DNA of 64,000 nt. Source: Septoria linicola. Its lineage: Eukaryota; Ascomycota; Dothideomycetes; Mycosphaerellales; Mycosphaerellaceae. The stretch's first letter is position 1; each line of letters opens with the position of its first letter. Where the stretch lies: positions 1,240,001 through 1,304,000 of the forward strand of contig CP099421.1 in NCBI GenBank assembly GCA_024114885.1. The letters are read 5' to 3'. Positions 21,545 to 33,134 of this stretch are shown here, piece by piece. The notes under the pieces are model-generated. The model saw only the letters and a program-made list of their open reading frames with translations. It searched no databases and was not told the origin of the DNA. A program made the translations under genes and the position numbers.

Positions 21545-23134
21545 TCAGCTTTCGCGAGTATACTCATCAAGCACTTTGATCAACCGTGCTCGATGCTCCT
21601 TCTTTGCGTAGACATCACCGTGATCGTGGCCTTTCCACCATATCGTTTCGAGACCGCTGCCGCGCCATGGCTTCGTCTGTGGTAGTGACTTTGTCTCCAA
21701 GTCCATCCTGGGCCTGCCCTCCTTATCTTGAGTCAACACCGGATCGGGCTTCACGCCACTTTCAAGGTACGCCCGAACTGCCTTTGCGTTCACAATAAGA
21801 TCGTCGGAGGAGATTGAAGCTGTGAGTCGCATGCCATGGTTCTCAATCAAGTGATCGATCTGGTCGCGCCATAGGACGTTCTCGCTCCAGAAGAAATGTC
21901 GTCCGAGCGTGTGGGCAATTTGAGGGTCTTTCGAGGCAAAGTACCACAGCAGCCATTCATTCGCACGGACCGGCTTCCGGCATGTGAAGTTGTATGCAAC
22001 ATCTGGCATGTGTAACATGCAGCTGACCGGATCGACAAGCAGGCTACCAGAGACACGTGCGGACAGGTGCTTGTCGCGGAGTATCTGCGCACTAAGCACT
22101 GTTCCGTACGAGTGAGCGCCGAGCACGAAACGACCAGTGCCAAAGTGATGGTTGATGATCGTACTGAGTTGAGAGATGAATTCGGCTCGTACAGGGATTG
22201 ATTCCGTCAAGCGAGAAGAGATTTGCAGGACTTCAAGAACCAAGATCCCTGCTTTGTCGTTTGCGCTTCGTCCATCGTTCAGCTCGTGGTCCAATTCTGC
22301 TAGGAATTGCACCGAGGGTAGAAGCCCAATTCCAATCCCGTGGATATAGACAACAGGGAGGCGCGTTTTCGAAGTGTGCTCGCGCAGGAAGTATGATAGC
22401 TTTGGTGCAACAGATGTCTCGCGCGTGAAGAAAGCCACCGGACGTGGTGGAAAGACAGCCGCCGTCTTCCAGATGCTGCGTCGATGATAGCTGAATCCTT
22501 TCGCCTGCAGGAGCAGAAGAGAAATGGTGTCGGCAAGCATAATCAGCCCGTACCACAACAGGCTCCGCGCCTCTGTCTCGATCGGATCCAGTGTCAGCCT
22601 CAGACTCTTTGCCTTGCCAGGTCCTGGCACGAAAGGCTGTGGCATCGTCACCTCCATCTTTTCGACGTACTCCTCGATCTCAGCTGCTGCCTCACCATCT
22701 TTCTCGTCGCCAGTGTGCGCACGACCCTCCCATAAACTCCAGTCCACAAACTTGCGCAACTCTTCTCGTCCAATGTCCTCAAAACTCGCGCCACGAAACC
22801 AACCACTCAGGAATGATACCGGATCGTGAATCTCGCGTTGGCATTTGTTGAACAGATCAAGTCGTTCTTGTCGTGATCTTACTGGAGGGTGAACTGCCTC
22901 TCGTTGGATGTGCCGTCGATACCACACAAAGAACAAGTAAAACAGCGCTTCTGGTAGGCATATTCGCCATAACCACGTCCTGTGCAGGTACTCATCAAAT
23001 CCCAGGCTCCATGCTGGCCATTGGCTGGCGACTACACTCCACGCGACATATCCTAAGCAGAACGGCGCATAGTATTGTAGGAAGATGATGATGCTACGGA
23101 TAATGGCTCTATTTGTCGGAGTATCTGCAATCAT
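21545..23134 (-). CDS. Membrane-anchored alpha/beta hydrolase
   Basis: 529 residues in one exon. The N-terminal about 75 residues contain two hydrophobic segments (IIRSIIIFLQYYAPFCLGYVAW and LWRICLPEALFYLFFVWY, described here in parts), suggesting membrane anchoring. The catalytic domain follows: oxyanion loop VVYIHGIGIG, nucleophile elbow GAHSYG, acid-loop candidate SSDDLIVN and C-terminal HDHGDVY with the likely catalytic His. This arrangement matches fungal proteins annotated as alpha/beta-fold hydrolases with a long N-terminal region; substrate unknown, probably lipid or ester. Confidence 0.85.
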   Translation of the reverse strand: MIADTPTNRAIIRSIIIFLQYYAPFCLGYVAWSVVASQWPAWSLGFDEYLHRTWLWRICLPEALFYLFFVWYRRHIQREAVHPPVRSRQERLDLFNKCQREIHDPVSFLSGWFRGASFEDIGREELRKFVDWSLWEGRAHTGDEKDGEAAAEIEEYVEKMEVTMPQPFVPGPGKAKSLRLTLDPIETEARSLLWYGLIMLADTISLLLLQAKGFSYHRRSIWKTAAVFPPRPVAFFTRETSVAPKLSYFLREHTSKTRLPVVYIHGIGIGLLPSVQFLAELDHELNDGRSANDKAGILVLEVLQISSRLTESIPVRAEFISQLSTIINHHFGTGRFVLGAHSYGTVLSAQILRDKHLSARVSGSLLVDPVSCMLHMPDVAYNFTCRKPVRANEWLLWYFASKDPQIAHTLGRHFFWSENVLWRDQIDHLIENHGMRLTASISSDDLIVNAKAVRAYLESGVKPDPVLTQDKEGRPRMDLETKSLPQTKPWRGSGLETIWWKGHDHGDVYAKKEHRARLIKVLDEYTRES

Positions 23135-23684
23135 CTTAGCCGTACACCATAGATTCGCTGTCGCCGGTGCGCCTTCTCGCCCAGGACGGTGTTCTCGAAT
23201 GCATGAGAGACATCTGCAGGAAGGCTTTGCGACAGGACATGATGATGGTGGCTCCGCTAGATGCCGAAGCAGCGAGTTTGATTACAGCGGGAAGGTGAGG
23301 CTCATTTAAACGCGGTACGGAACGGCCAATCGTTCGAGGTTGGAAGGCCTGCCAAGGCGATCGAGATCCAGGTTCGCGAAGCATGTGGAAGTAGTCCTTT
23401 ACAACCAGCCTATAGTAGATGCTGCATTCTGTTGTGTCATACAGTCTTGCGACCTCCTATGCTTGTGGAAGACAAGTCTCAGACAACCGACCAGCTCGGA
23501 TTAGTCGCCAATGGCTGAAGGATTCCTATCCTTGCAGCTGAATGCTGGTGCCTGGCATGAGGATTGGTAATTGCTTGCCGATGCATATCACTCGGCATAC
23601 ATGTACAAGTACACTCCAATACTAGCTGATTAGATCCACCCTGCTGCTCCAGAAGTACCCTCACATGCAAGAAATGTTGAAAGC
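23135..23684. other. Divergent intergenic region
   Basis: Should contain the promoters of the hydrolase (minus) and the F-box-like gene (plus). No gene seen. Confidence 0.55.
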
Positions 23685-24518
23685 ATGACCACCACCAACA
23701 ACAGCCTAGACAACGAACCCACTCCTCCCTCCAAATGCCACCTCCTCTCACTCCCAGCAGAGCTCCGCAACCAGATCTTCGAAGAAGCACTCTGTCCCAC
23801 AGGCACTCTCCACCTCACAACAACGAAATCCAAACGCTACGCAACAAACCCCATCATCTCCCCGCCCCTCCTAGCAACAAACCACCAAATCCACAACGAA
23901 ACAAAACCCCTCCTCCTCTCTAACGAAATCTGCCTTACACTCGACGCGCACGATACCTGCTGGCCCGTCATCGCCGAAACCATTCTATCTCAGCCTATCC
24001 TCGAGAAGCTAGAACATGTCTTCTTAATTCTAGACTGTACCGCGAACTTCCGAGCAGATTATGAAGATGTAGATTTCACTGCTCTGGAAGCGTTGATTAG
24101 TCTCAAGACATTGAGGTTAGCAGTGGTTTACGATGAGATGAGCGGGCTGGCAGACTTTTATCCAGAGTTCAATGCCATGAGCGAGATTCTCTGTCGCGTG
24201 CCAGCCGAGACATTGATTGTGTCAATGGTAGAAGAGGGAAGTTGGCAAGCAGATCATCTGGCAGAAGCCATGCACAAAAGGCAGATGCCTGTGAGTCAGT
24301 TTGGGAACGGCAATGGCAACTTGAGAAATGTGGTGCAGCAGAGGTCGATCAAGAGAATTGAGCAAGAAACTTTGGACGCTGCGGTGCGCACGGCTAGTAC
24401 AGATGTTCGCGGCAGCAAGTCAGGCAAGAATGGAGATGTATTCGCGAGCTATCGTGTGGAGCAGGGAAGGAGGTTTGGTACGCGCTTCAGTGGCGGTGAC
24501 CCTGATTTCGCTATCTGA
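23685..24518 (+). CDS. F-box/2EXR-like protein of unknown role
   Basis: 277 residues, one exon. Opens HLLSLPAELRNQIFEEAL, then LLATNHQIHNETKPLLLSNE, a layout common to short fungal F-box/2EXR-like proteins. C-terminal 80 residues are polar and probably disordered. Function unknown. Composition is extreme: on the + strand 23701-24000 has 129 C and 34 G, while 24121-24420 has 57 C and 97 G, so the first and second halves of the gene use quite different codons (third-position C in the first half, G/T/A in the second). Confidence 0.75.
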   Translation: MTTTNNSLDNEPTPPSKCHLLSLPAELRNQIFEEALCPTGTLHLTTTKSKRYATNPIISPPLLATNHQIHNETKPLLLSNEICLTLDAHDTCWPVIAETILSQPILEKLEHVFLILDCTANFRADYEDVDFTALEALISLKTLRLAVVYDEMSGLADFYPEFNAMSEILCRVPAETLIVSMVEEGSWQADHLAEAMHKRQMPVSQFGNGNGNLRNVVQQRSIKRIEQETLDAAVRTASTDVRGSKSGKNGDVFASYRVEQGRRFGTRFSGGDPDFAI

Positions 24519-24610
24519 CTCTTGCGATGTGTGAAGCCGTGGTTGCGTACAGCACACTATGCCTTCTCTTTCTCATCTCGTGCTCATACTTTCGATCCTT
24601 GGTTCTCTGT

Positions 24611-27600
24611 CTAATCCAGCAGACTACCCTCCCTCGACCAGTCCTTCTTGTGAAGCGTCACCTGCTCTGCGACTGCTGGGCGGAATGTCTCCTTCCACTT
24701 CAATCGCTGTCCGTCTCTCTCACCTACCAGCGATTCGATCGAACCATCGCCGTCATCTGCTGCGCCGTCCATGCCGAGCATCATCTTCTTGTCGGCTCTC
24801 ACGAAGTTGTAAGGAGTGATCGTAGATGAGCTGCCATTCGATGAGGCAATGGTGGAGGCACTGTCAGGACCAATGGAAGGCTTATCAAGCTTGGTATTGA
24901 TGGCGGAAATGCTCGTGGCGTCATCGACATCGACGAGGGTGGCTGCAGCAGCTGTTGATTGTTGTGACAGTGGAACGTACGAATCGAACGCCTGGGCGTG
25001 TTGCTGCTCGGCCGTCGCTGCGAACGACTTCCAAGAGTTGACGTCTGAGCTTGATTGCGACGAAGGCTTTGAGCTGCCAGCTGACGCGCCCAGGACCGCC
25101 ACTGCAAACTCGGAATCGGCAGTGATGACAGGCTTGTGTCGACACTTGGGACAGTTGACTTCGTCGTGGCCGAATGGATGGCACTGTAGTGGGCAAGGAT
25201 GACCACAGGGAAGCTGATCCTGACACTTGAGCGTGCAACCACCTACAATTTGCTCCCACTGCTCGGGCTGGTTGATTGTCATCTCGTTGTTGTGCTTCTT
25301 GCAGCGAACTGGAAACTTTTCATCGAAGCGCTGGGGATGAATCTTTGGCACGTCCTCTGGTCTCGCAACCGTCTTGCGAGCCATGATCTCCATGACCTTG
25401 GTCCAAGTCTTGCTCTTGCCTGACTTCGAAAGCTCGACGGTGCCGTGACTATCAAGGAGTTTCTTGATCTTTACCTTGGAGTATCCGCTCTCCACCTCGT
25501 GCAGGAGCATGGCGTTGCCAAAGATGTAGAACCCACACTGTGCTCGAGAGAGGGCGACGCAGACACGGTTGTCTACAGACAGAAAGCCAATCTGCTTTCG
25601 ATCATTGGATCGGACCAGGCTCAGAATCACTATCTTGTTCTCCTCGCCTTGGTAGGAATCAACGGTGACGACCGTAAATCTGCAGTTTTGGAGGATGACT
25701 CGAGAGCGGAGCTCTGACAGGATCTTCTTCCGCTGGCCATTGTAGAATGTAAGAATCGTGATGTCCTCAGGCTGAACATCGTTGTATCTTAGATGCTCCA
25801 CAAAACCGGCAATCATTCTGGCTTCCTCTTCGTTGTAGCTGGACATCAGGTCATCGCGACTCTCTCCCCAATTATGACAGAAGAAGAATGAATTGATCCC
25901 ACCCATGCCCGGTACATCTGGTCGTCGAATGGGGTCCAGAACAGACGGGTGGTCCTCGATGACGTTGCCGTAAATTGGACGGAGTATACGACGGATTTCT
26001 GGAATCATGCGTCTCTGCTTGTTGAGCGTGGAGTACTCAACGCGATTGTTGACCATGCGCTCGAATAATGACACGTTGAGGTACCAAGGCTCCTCTTCGT
26101 GATCACTGATGTGGGTATGTGGGCGCAACCTGAGGAGAAGGGTCAGCAAAGGCTCCGAGCAGAGCTTGTTGAAGTCGCACTTACTGCTGATGATCACCAA
26201 CAAGTATCAATTGCTGCAGTGATGGCATACACGCCACGGTGACTGGAGCTTCGAGTGTCTCGGCTGCTTCTTCGATGAGAACGATCTTTGGCTTCAGCGA
26301 TGCAAGCAGGCCGCGATATTTGCTGAGGCCAGTGGTCGTCATGCCGATGACCTTCTGAGCTTTGAGAATAGGCTCGTTCATCTCGAATTGACCAATCTGG
26401 CGCTTGCGAGCTTCTACACTCAGCTTCTCGGCCAAGGCGCGGAGATGCGGCAGAATATACTGCTTGACCGCTGATTGCAAGTGCCGGTAGACCGCGCCTC
26501 TGCTGGCTTCTGGTATCTTCCACATGTCCTGCTGCTTCAGGAGGTCATTGACCTTGTGGTCGAGACCGGGAACGTTGCGACATGTGAAGTTGTCGGCAAT
26601 GGGGAAATATTCTCCAACGAGCTTGTCAAACTCATCCTCCTCTTGAGCGGCATTCTCGGCCTCTTCTTCGCGCAGCCGCTCTTGCTCCAAGTCAGCCTCC
26701 TCGTGATCAAAGCCATGCTCATTGCTGAGTTGCTTTGGGTTGACCACGATAAGTTTGTTGCCAAGCCATATTGTGAAAGGCGAACGTGCCTCATTGGAGT
26801 TTGACATCTTGCTCTGCACCCATCGAGATGCACCTGCCTCTAGTGAGTCGGCTTGGGCCTTTGTCAAGATCTTGAAGTCTTCCAGTAGACGGAAATCCAT
26901 GGGCTTCCCATTCGGCCGAAGTGATGACAGCAGCACTGGCACTTGCTGCTCCAGCTGCTTCATATGGTGGCGGGCCTTACTGTACTGAGAACCGGCTGGC
27001 GGGTTGTCTGAGGACAGCTTGCGTACTTCAAACAATGTGCGCTTCTTGACAATGTCCTTATCCTTGGATCGACCACCCAGGCGCACGAAATTGGGCTCGA
27101 ACACTGCAACGTGACGGAGAAACTGGTCAATTGCATGGTTGGTTTGGCAAGCGACCAGAATGGGAGGGTCGTCTTTCTTCCTGTTTTCGAGCATGACCTT
27201 GACCGCTTGTACCGAAACATGAGTCTTTCCCGTTCCGGGCGGACCTTGGACGATGGCCAGGCGTTTGGTCAGAATGCGGCGGAGTGCAGCAAGCTGAGAT
27301 GCATCGAGTCCACTCCGAGGCTGATCCGGCCAAGAGCTGAGGACGTCGACATTTTCGAATGTCTGGTTGGACGACGCCGCCATCACAGAAGATAGATTGA
27401 CGTAAGGCTGGTCAGCAATGTACTTGGGTGGGGCAATCTCAGGTTCCGCGAAGAGAATATGCTCCTTGAGAGGGAAAGGTTCCCGCATCATTCGCTGCAA
27501 TGCGAGTAGTGTGTGGCGATTGGCTTCAAACAAACCGCCTTTATCCTCGATCATCATCCACTCGATAGATGGATCGATCTCAATGTCTTCACTTCGTGCG

Positions 27601-28292
27601 AAAAACAGGTCCAGCTCCGGCGGATCAATCTTCAGGTAGTCGAGTGGCCGAGCCGCGACTGTCGCCACGACAGCCTTCGATTTGAAGCCATCATTGGCAG
27701 GAGTGAGCACTACAAGGCTGCCAGCAATCAATCTCTTGGACTGCTCCCACAGGATCACCTTCCCAGCACGACGTGTGCTGAATGTGACCCTGTGAGCCAG
27801 TCCGCGAGTTGATGGTGTGACGCCGCAGATGAAAACCTGAGCAGTCGTCAGTGAGATCGATGTTTTCAGTTGAGTCTCACATACCTTTTCGTATATTCCG
27901 ACCTTGCCGTCGTATGTGTCCTCATTTGCGTCGGGACAAATTCGAATCTTTGTGACCGCCTCTCGGAGCCCGCGAATGGCGTCCTCGCGGTACAAATCGT
28001 ACTGTGTGGACAAATACTCCTCTTTTGACTCCCAGGGTCCGATGGGACGATTTGGCAACATCTCCACAATGGTGGAAGACGATGTGTTGTCGTCATCTAG
28101 GTCCATGACTTCTGCAGCCGTGGGTAGCTCTGGCTTCGCGAGCCATCCTCCGCCGGTCACGACGGGGTTGTCGAAGTATCTGCCGATCTGAACATTGAGC
28201 CTCGACGGCAACATCCAGACTTCTGCACGACCACTCCCTCCAGAGGATTGCTTGTTCGAGCGCTTGAAACGCTCTTGAAGGTGCTCGTTCAT
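24611..28292 (-). CDS. SF1 helicase with NF-X1 zinc finger (ZNFX1/Hrr1-like)
   Basis: Probable RNA helicase, related by architecture to S. pombe Hrr1 (RNAi heterochromatin) and animal ZNFX1. Three exons: 28292-27885, 27836-26185, 26129-24611, giving 1192 residues. Walker A GPPGTGKT (about residue 335), Walker B variant VLIEEAAE, motif III LVGDHQQL (created by the second splice), and motifs V/VI VDSYQGEEN and VALSRAQ. C-terminal NF-X1-type finger: GGCTLKCQDQLPCGHPCPLQCHPFGH...CPKC. The first intron (27837-27884, 48 bp, GTATGT...GCTCAG) is a multiple of three without a stop, so a retained form would add 16 residues. The second intron is 26130-26184. The start ATG at 28290-28292 is modestly supported; many relatives have a longer N-terminus, and an upstream exon cannot be excluded. 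Confidence 0.9.
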
Positions 28293-29525
28293 GGTGTCTG
28301 AGGCGGAGAGGGATTGATGTCAGTGATGTCTATGTTGTTGTCTCGTTGGTGATGGCGGCAGCTGCTGTAGATAGAGGTGGTGATGGAGAGGTTGGAAGGG
28401 ATGGGAAGGAAGAAAGGGTGTCGATCAAGGCGAGAATGTTTGTTGCCTATTGTAAACGGACATGAGGAAGGTGCAAAGATGGACAGACCTCTTGACGCGC
28501 TCTCGAGCAGAGCGCTTCAATCCTCGACTCGTCCTTCTGCGGCCTTGGTGGCGTGGTTGCTGATGTCGGAGCGGAGAGAGGTTGGTGTAATTCTGTCGCT
28601 GTTGGTGGGGAAGAAAACACGTGCCTGCATTTTGGAAGAACGACCAAAGACGCGTTCTGTGATGCAGCTTCGCGTCCATTGCATATGCTGGAAGGTCTGT
28701 TCACAATGACCGGTCATCATCTTGACCGGCAATCATCAATCACACATCGAGTTCCACGCAACACAAGATGTGCACGATAGGTAAATTGACGTTTCCTGAG
28801 AGTATTGCTCTCTTGGTCCGACGGCTCAATTGTGAGATGCAGCTTCCCATTGTGCTGACGGCCTTGTGCAGCCTGAGCAGTGGCGATTCTTATGCATCGA
28901 AATGATAGATGTGAAAGTGTCTCCAATAGAATGACCTCGCATCATCTTCGACTCCTACACATTCAGCGGCGTGGTTGTTTACAAACTTCGGAGAGGCTTT
29001 GAAGCACACGTTCAGACAGCGCACTTCGCGTCGGAGCAGAAGTGAAGTCAAAGTGAGGAAGGAGCACAAGGGTCTATCGTTCTACAGTATCGTTCTCGTT
29101 TCAGAATTTCGTGCTAAAAGAAGGCGCTACCCGCGAGGACCCCTACCTGGCCGAAACTCTAGTGCCGTGAATTCTTGTGGAGCAAACGAAGAAGGCGGTC
29201 GAGGGACAGAAGACTAGCTGGCCATTTCTGACAGTGAGGCCATTTCTGTTCCACGACCACGTTTTGCAGGATGCGATTGTGTTCCTCGTGAGCCTCATAT
29301 CTGCACATAACAACCCTTCAACCACACTACACGGACAACGCGATCCCCGCCAAGTCTGGCGAGCAGGGGAGCCACCGACCAGCATATCCTCGCCATTGAG
29401 CTGTCTCGACTGAGAATCTCGCCATTGACTTTCGCCATACTTCGCCCAACAACCACGAACGACGACAACCTGCGACACATCCTGTGTCCACTCCACTCTC
29501 ACAGCACCACACACCCTCGTTGACC
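28293..29525. other. Divergent intergenic region
   Basis: 1.23 kb shared upstream region of the helicase (minus) and ceramide synthase (plus). Overlapping short frames on the minus strand around 28425-28732 have no domain. No other feature seen. Confidence 0.55.
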
Positions 29526-31085
29526 ATGCCACATCAACTGGAGGCAGGCTCCTCCACGTTGTACGCACAATTTCCAGAGCTCGATCACACTCCGCCCCCT
29601 CAGAAGCGATGGGTCATAGAAGACGTGTCAGTCTGTGCCAGTCCCGGCGACTTCACATCCTCCACGCCGAGACGACGAAGGACGTGGACGGCGGTACCCG
29701 ACAATGAGAGCCTCGGAAGCGCTCTCAGAAAGGCGGTCATGGAGCATCAGCTTGGTCTGTCTCTGAACTTTGTGCTGCTTCTGGGGATGACCTACGTCCT
29801 ATTCCCTTCTCTGCGCGACAACATAAGAGCTTGTTTCACACTGTCGTATGCGTCAGACGTTCCTGGTCAATACGGGCATGGGCTGCGAGACATGTACTTG
29901 GTAGCGAGCTGTGTCATCTACTTCACGGGCTTCCGAGCATTCATGCTTGATTACGTGCTGATGCCTATGGCTGCATCATGCGGTATTGGGCGGAAGAAGG
30001 GCCGAGTTCGATTTGCTGAGCAGGCATACATGCTGGTGTACTATGCGATCTATTGGTTTTGGGGACTAGCCGTCTTCATAAAAGATACACCGAGCGGCAT
30101 CACCAACGTCAACGACCTCCTTTTGTCACTGTGGAGAGACTTTCCGAGATTGCTTATGCCCGCGGGCATCAAGGCGTACTACCTCACGCAGTTCGCGTTC
30201 TGGATTCAGCAAATCGTGGTCATACATCTTGAGGAGCGGAGAAAGGACCACTACCAAATGCTGACACACCACTTCGTCACTGTCGGACTGATGGGTGGTA
30301 GCTATAGCTACAGACAATGGCGCGTGGGCAACGCGATCCTGGTATGCATGGACGTTGTGGATCTTGTGCTCCCGCTTGCAAAGATCTTGCGCTACCTGGG
30401 CATGCAAACGGCATGCGACTGTGCTTTCGGACTATTTGTTGTCACTTGGATTGCAGCACGACATGTCTGCTATGTCGTGGTTTGCTGGAGCCTTTACGCG
30501 CACGCTTCTCACGTGGCCATGCTCTATGGTGTGTACTCGACAGACACCGGAGAGCGCTTGTCTACGGATGGCGGGACGGCAGTGATGGAGCATCTGCTGC
30601 AGCCAATGTTGAGACCAGAGGCAAAGACATTCGCGTGGAACGCCAACATCAGAGGGTCGTTCCTAGCATTACTCGGGGCGTTACAGGTCATAACCCTTGC
30701 ATGGCTTGTGATGATCATGCGAGTGGTGATTCGTGTGATTGGTGGCCAGGGAGCGGATGACACTCGAAGCGACGACGAAGGCGGAGAGGAGGAAGAAGAA
30801 GACCCAATTCCATCTCAGCCTTCGGACCACGGTGTCCTTGTGGAAACCGAGAAGCCGCGCTTCATCGAAGTAGAGGCCAGCTCTGAAGAGCACAACTGGC
30901 CTTCGCGCAAGGCCATGGCCAATGGTAAGCGGAAATCCAAAGGGATCTCAAGTGGTTTGAACCTAGGCGAGCACAAGGACCTTCTCAACAGAATCGGTTG
31001 TCTGAGCGAGGAACAGCTTACCCGAGAGCGAGAAGCGAGAAACGGCAGTGCCAGTCCACGACCAGCCAGCTCTGGTATGCGCTAG
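29526..31085 (+). CDS. lag1: Ceramide synthase, TLC domain (Lag1/Lac1 family)
   Basis: ER membrane acyl-CoA:sphingoid base N-acyltransferase. 519 residues, single exon, starting at the ATG in CATGCCACATC context; an in-frame GTG 42 bases upstream is ignored. After a 70-residue polar N-terminus come seven to eight hydrophobic segments (first: LGLSLNFVLLLGMTYVLF). The Lag1p motif is clear: MLTHHFVTVGLMGGSYSY, VGNAILVCMDVVDLVLPLAK, with the conserved His-His pair and Asp. An acidic cytosolic tail (GGEEEEEDP) and a Lys/Ser-rich end follow; in yeast Lag1/Lac1 such tails are CK2 targets (family knowledge). Ascomycetes usually carry two or three paralogs and I cannot tell which this is. Confidence 0.93.
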   Translation: MPHQLEAGSSTLYAQFPELDHTPPPQKRWVIEDVSVCASPGDFTSSTPRRRRTWTAVPDNESLGSALRKAVMEHQLGLSLNFVLLLGMTYVLFPSLRDNIRACFTLSYASDVPGQYGHGLRDMYLVASCVIYFTGFRAFMLDYVLMPMAASCGIGRKKGRVRFAEQAYMLVYYAIYWFWGLAVFIKDTPSGITNVNDLLLSLWRDFPRLLMPAGIKAYYLTQFAFWIQQIVVIHLEERRKDHYQMLTHHFVTVGLMGGSYSYRQWRVGNAILVCMDVVDLVLPLAKILRYLGMQTACDCAFGLFVVTWIAARHVCYVVVCWSLYAHASHVAMLYGVYSTDTGERLSTDGGTAVMEHLLQPMLRPEAKTFAWNANIRGSFLALLGALQVITLAWLVMIMRVVIRVIGGQGADDTRSDDEGGEEEEEDPIPSQPSDHGVLVETEKPRFIEVEASSEEHNWPSRKAMANGKRKSKGISSGLNLGEHKDLLNRIGCLSEEQLTREREARNGSASPRPASSGMR

Positions 31086-31745
31086 AGGCGATGTAAATAA
31101 CGAGCACGCCCAACTTTCGGCACTGTACGGCGCTCGCGGCCGCAGGTCGGGAGGCGCTCAAAAGCTTTACTTCGACAGAAATATACCCCGAGAACGAGCA
31201 TCATGGTACTTTCATCCTCTTCACGTTTTCGTGTCTCCCGTGATCGGTGAAAATATGATATATCCATTGCATTTGATCGTCGACTGGTCTACTCTGACGG
31301 TACTTGAAAGTCCTGAGCCTTGGTTGGCTCACTCAGACCAGAAGACGGTCAATAGTCCATGTCAGTGGCATGTCATTTTCGTAGAAATGCCCTATTTCGA
31401 GAAATCATGAAATTTAAGGGGTCTATCATTTGGAGCCACAGGTGCAAGCATACACCCCCGAAGAGCACATGATATATCAATAGACCCCACTGATCACAGT
31501 GAGATGGCAAAGGGCCATGTAGATGCCCAAGAGAAGACCTCGCTGGCGTTCCACTAGTTTTGGCAGTCAACCCTAAGGACTTTGTTCAGATGCCACATCG
31601 CTGCTACTGAGAAGCTGGACCAAAAGGTACACGACCAAGAAGTGCTGAAGAATACAGTATCACAAGAGACTGTGCATGAAGAAATGCTGCAGGCTACTGC
31701 GCTTGCTTTTCAATCAGAAGCACTAGTCGCTGCTGGCGAGCATAC
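31086..31745. other. Convergent 3' intergenic region
   Basis: No gene. Contains an imperfect 9-bp inverted pair, GGGGTCTAT at 31418-31426 and ATAGACCCC at 31480-31488, with a 53-base loop. Confidence 0.5.
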
Positions 31746-33114
31746 TCAATCTGGCCACACTCCCCAACGACCAAAGAAGCTCACAACATCCTCCTCCCAC
31801 ATCCGCCTCGAAGCCTCTTTCCCGTGCCAGAGCTGCTGCAGGACCTCATATCGATACAAGATTCCGAAACATACTTTCAGGTACATCGAGAGATCTTCCG
31901 AGATCTGCACGGATTCTTTGCCTGGCGCAACAGCTGTTGGATCACGGAATTGTCCTTGGGGATCAGCACTTGTATCATTGTAGCCGAGTGCACTCCAAAA
32001 CTTCCTATGCAGAAGGTTCTGAGCTGGATAGTCATAATCTACAGTCGCGTCTCCTGCCCAGTACTTGAAACTGTCGAGCTGGAAAATCGGTACCTGGCCA
32101 TTGGTCTCGTTTCTGAGAGCGCAGAGAATGTTGAGAAAGAGATGGATTCGCAGCGTGGTGTCTTTCACCCTCTATACGCCGAAGCTATGGCCCCAGTGTA
32201 GATTCTCGAGATGATGGAGGGGAACGTGTGGATGTTGAGCTAGTCTCAGGACTGCTGCAAAGGCTTCGTGGCCGTATACGCGCTGACTGGCGTCTTCGCT
32301 ATGTGAGCAGATCGAGGACACCTGGATCAAGGTCGTGACTACGTCTGCGAGGTCTGCGTCAGAAGTTGTGTAGGTTGCACTACCAGTAGTCTCGTCGTTT
32401 GCTCGGTTGATCCAGTATTGTAGACTTTGGTGTCGGTCACTGATGGGATTATGGTCCAGCGAGTTAGAGTCATGTGCGCCTAGGCCAAAGGTTGACTCAG
32501 GAAGCAACCTGATGGCATCGGAGAAGAGCTCGTCGTCCGCAGCAGTGAGCTCCTGCGATTTCTCGTGCTTCTCACTTTCTGTGGCAGCGAACTCTTGTAT
32601 CGTAGCTGCAACGACTCGGCTGAGATGTCGAAGACGCTTGACTTCTACGCTCTTGCGAGCGATCACGTCTGTTCGCGGTGGTGTGTACTGCGTGCTCTGC
32701 TCGACAATGACAAATTGACGCGCTGCGACGTCCCATGGGATCTTGTGGTTGAGATGCATGCTTCTCACGACTGTGCCTTGCAATTGCTGAGATCGTGGTT
32801 ATTGTTTAGTATGAGTGCTCTGAGCTGTTGCGGTAGTCTCTGTCGTAAATACCCGCATACGAGCGACAAATATACATGCGGCCACTCTGACTCACCGACT
32901 CCAATACGAAGAGAAGTGCTAGATCGTTAATGTCTTCATAAGAATGCGCGTACTTCTGCCGGCAGAGTCGCACAAATTGTTTACCAGGCTCAGGCAAAAG
33001 AATGTTGTGAAGATGAGCTGCACGTTGTTGCGCATCGCAGAGCCTGCGCCCGAGGCTGCTGGAGACAGGGCTTGGCAAAAAGTCTAAATTGAGCCATCGA
33101 AGCTCGAGAATCAC
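31746..33114 (-). pseudogene. Disrupted hypothetical gene, 5' end lost
   Basis: Minus-strand coding-like sequence of unknown function. A strong intron (32787-32895, 109 bp; donor GTGAGT, branch TACTAAC-like, acceptor CTCAG) joins LALLFVLES to QLQGTVVRSMH. The frame then runs ENLHWGHSFGV to an in-frame TAG (32172-32174) and continues in the same frame for 142 codons, KDTTLRIHLFLNILCALRNE ... GRWGVWPD, which looks like genuine protein. A GTATAG donor at the stop and a CTCAG acceptor 65 bases on exist, but splicing there changes frame. The 5' end has no usable ATG: the frame can be followed back only into the tRNA-Val gene 20 bases upstream, so the first exon is missing or unseen. A lost N-terminus plus nonsense codon favours a pseudogene; a programmed or sequencing cause is not excluded. 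Confidence 0.55.
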
Positions 33115-33134
33115 ATACTGGTCCAGACCATGTG

